In this document: positions 31,901 to 32,484 of the stretch, in pieces
Layout: every line of letters begins with the position of its first letter
Position numbering within the stretch: the stretch's first letter is position 1
NCBI GenBank assembly: GCA_014379105.1
Contig: JACMML010000095.1
Coordinates: forward strand, 1-32,484
Direction: 5' to 3'
Length of the DNA: 32,484 bases
Origin: Phycisphaerae bacterium
GTDB lineage: Bacteria; Planctomycetota; Phycisphaerae; Tepidisphaerales; Tepidisphaeraceae
The notes under the pieces: generated by a model
The model's database searches: none
What the model was told of the DNA's origin: nothing
Seen by the model: the letters and a program-made list of their open reading frames with translations, nothing else
Made by a program: the position numbers and the translations under genes

Positions 31901-32484
31901 GGTTCCGCCGATCGGCTGGCTCATCGTGATGACCGCCGCCGCCTGCGTGATGTCGATGGAGCTGGCATTGGTGAGCGTGGTGGTGCGGGCGAGCGTGGAG
32001 GTTGATCCGGTGGTGAGGCGAAGCGTGCCGCCGCTGAGATTCAGCGGCGCGTTGGTCGCACCGAGCTGCGCGGTGTTGGTCACGCTAAGCACGCCGCCGG
32101 TGATGGTGGTGCCGACGGTATGCGTGTTGGTGGCGGACAAGACCAGCGTGCCGCTGCCGGCCTTGGTGAATGACGTTCCGCCGATCACGGTGCCAAGTGT
32201 GAATGTGTGCGCGGGATCGGCGATGTCGAGTCCGCCGTTGAATGTGCTCCAGTTGATCGTATGGGCACTCAGTGACGTGATGCCGATGCCGTTCAGCCGC
32301 AGCAGGCCGCCATTGAAGGTGATCGGCGTGGTGGTTCCGCCGATATTATTGTGCGACGCGATCGCCAGCGTCCCGCCGACGAGCGTCGTTCCGCCACTGT
32401 AGGTGTTGCTTGCAATAGTCGACGCCGGATTTGCCGCCGAAGTCGGGGTAGAGGAGTTGGCGGGTGAGGGTCTTGGCAAAGGAC
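28985..32484 (-). CDS. Giant autotransporter-repeat (PATR) protein with dockerin repeats and PEP-CTERM tail, partial
   Basis: The C-terminal ~1165 residues of a surface protein whose 5' end lies beyond the window; no signal peptide is visible and the frame is open to the edge. It consists of at least nine autotransporter-associated beta-strand repeats (NTYSGGTTLVGGTL, NTYTGQTTISAGIV, NTFSGGTILKTGTL, NSFTGPITIKNGAI and others), which stack into a beta-helix. A longer ~98-residue module with NWSTFNGG...AHTF occurs three times (landmarks at 32232, 31386 and 31092). Near the end are two dockerin-type Ca-binding repeats, GDINLDGVVNGSDYALAD and GDVNYDGVVNGSDYALID, then LPEPAMLGALGMAAMGLLRRRRS, a PEP-CTERM signal. 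Expected to be exported and exosortase-processed; adhesin or cell-surface scaffold is the likely role. Confidence 0.92.
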   Translation of the reverse strand, partial: PLPRPSPANSSTPTSAANPASTIASNTYSGGTTLVGGTLAIASHNNIGGTTTPITFNGGLLRLNGIGITSLSAHTINWSTFNGGLDIADPAHTFTLGTVIGGTSFTKAGSGTLVLSATNTHTVGTTITGGVLSVTNTAQLGATNAPLNLSGGTLRLTTGSTSTLARTTTLTNASSIDITQAAAVITMSQPIGGTGSITKLGLGKLVLGAANTYTGQTTISAGIVQITHANALQNSTVNLAGGTLDLNGLAASVGGLAGTGTVDVKGTKLTLGASNQDSTFAGNITSSIGVGSVEKVGTGAIDLTGTNTYTGGTTLTAGTLGITNDTDIGNTATSAITFQGGRLRINGTTLTSMGTHVVNWSTFNGGFDIADAAHTFTVSSVIGGIGSFTKAGAGVLVLSGANTFSGGTILKTGTLSISSDTAGTSHLGGTTRAVTFDGGILRITGSAIANLNTHAVNWSTFNGGINVDTAAHTFTISQVLGGAGSLTKAGAGTLALSSANTFTGDTNLSAGILRLTNADALQNSNLVPGGGVIDLASVTSGNIGGLKGSGAWNLSGETVNVGNNNQNTNYSGVLSSSVAGAAFNKIGTGTLTLSGANSFTGPITIKNGAISISSIAAAGTNSPLGPGGTAGAASASTLVIDGGTLQYNGGGASTNDRLFSVGPNGGLVECAGAGLLKFTNAGAIGMTGTGDRTLTFGGVNSDCEMKFAIGDPSVGKTSLRKIDGGRWIMTQTSPLTYSGDTIIEAGILIPTAATNILPHGAGKGNLVMDEGQFEMNGRDLTINGLIGGGNINNRTSTKLLTIGDGTLNGSVYDFYGTISNGGGTVTNVTKIGSGTQIFTGRNRYQGTTTVSGGVLQVNGAHDFNHTGYLVTSGKLEVGDAISATATPAPLTATGAGIIDLNAGSSFRASTVNSTTTILNDGALSTGAGGAIPGITGVGTLIATGGTLTSATGIRQGSISLSGNATIAVTTNGFSTGVTKVNAVNIASDGGTGYAGTLQLNDNDLVIDYTASTTSYATTLAMVKKGLTVLGGNGKGIASAAVDGGSSGKMLGVIDGGATGGVVTSLSGFTIPNPSASVLVKYTWRGDINLDGVVNGSDYALADTGFSGGGTGGWFYGDVNYDGVVNGSDYALIDTGFSSQTGPLPEPAMLGALGMAAMGLLRRRRS
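29082..29231 (-). repeat. Tandem dockerin-type repeats inside the PATR gene
   Basis: Two copies of a ~54-nt unit (29178-29231 and 29082-29135) encode GDINLDGVVNGSDYAL and GDVNYDGVVNGSDYAL. The Asp/Asn spacing is that of the dockerin EF-hand-like calcium loop. Dockerins usually pair with cohesins; none is seen in this window, and in planctomycetes such pairs often sit just before a PEP-CTERM tail. Confidence 0.8.

Noticed and set aside
30206-32402. Several plus-strand open frames over the repeat-protein gene
   Set aside because: They mirror the repetitive sequence on the other strand, giving Pro/Val/Ser- or Arg/Gly-rich products with periodic similarity; no independent evidence.
32405-32484. 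Possible start (TTG at 32479) or frameshift at the window edge of the repeat protein
   Set aside because: The first ~20 visible residues (LPRPSPANSSTPTSAANPAS) do not look like a repeat unit or a signal peptide, and another frame reads SFAKTLTRQLLYPDFGGKSG before stopping. Without flanking sequence neither a true start nor a frameshift can be supported, so the gene is called partial.
1-32484. CRISPR array, tRNA, rRNA, transposase, integrase or prophage
   Set aside because: No regularly spaced direct repeats, no tRNA-like cloverleaf with TTCRA arm, no rRNA stretch and no mobile-element protein were seen.

Overview
The window looks like a GC-rich chromosomal segment of a planctomycete, most likely of the Phycisphaerae/Tepidisphaera side of the phylum. 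This is inferred from the combination of PEP-CTERM-type C-termini, a long autotransporter-repeat protein with dockerin repeats, pseudopilins with the FTLVELLVVIGIIALL leader and a DGHV C-terminal motif, a small 'RRRPFVPFRLIL' protein, a ThiD2-ThiE fusion and a flagellar basal-body cluster. No rRNA, tRNA, CRISPR array, transposase or phage gene was seen.

Layout. 1-540: a small VOC (glyoxalase-fold) protein. 649-5451 (minus): a likely transcription unit rarA - 5-formyl-THF cyclo-ligase - LysM/L,D-transpeptidase - exported protein with a pseudopilin-like C-terminal domain. 5525-10173 (plus): precorrin-2 dehydrogenase - HemX/CcsA-like membrane protein - hemA - polytopic glycosyltransferase-like protein, tightly packed with overlaps; this is a siroheme/heme entry-point operon with a passenger gene. 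10258-10959 (minus): a surface protein with a VPLP-type sorting tail. 11286-13444: a ThiD2-ThiE fusion diverging from an orphan beta-class DNA methyltransferase with only 14 bp between start codons. 13522-13779: a small conserved hypothetical protein. 13864-18089 (minus): PEP-CTERM protein - GH43 glycosidase - msrA - FAD oxidoreductase. 18378-20402 (minus): a P1B-4-type metal ATPase (SPC and HEGST signatures).

20726-25893 (plus) is a flagellar rod/ring cluster: a 68-aa protein of unknown function translationally coupled to flgF, then flgG, flgA, flgH and flgI, preceded by a good sigma-54-like -24/-12 promoter. 26182-28087 holds two tandem pseudopilin paralogues that both end in FWF. 28302-28859 encodes an exported 3D-domain protein. 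28985 to the window end (minus) is the C-terminal ~1165 residues of a giant repeat protein with nine beta-strand repeats, two dockerin repeats and a PEP-CTERM tail.

The least expected layer is non-coding. A composite double-hairpin (REPIN-like) element of 66 bp is inserted in frame inside the glycosyltransferase gene. A low-complexity segment interrupts the ThiD2-ThiE linker. The AT-richer spacers around and inside the flagellar cluster carry three different palindromic, repeat-like sequences, one of which has a 27/30-identical relative 24 kb away at 565-594. Some genes (thiE most clearly) have a -10-like box placed so close to the start codon that leaderless transcripts are likely.
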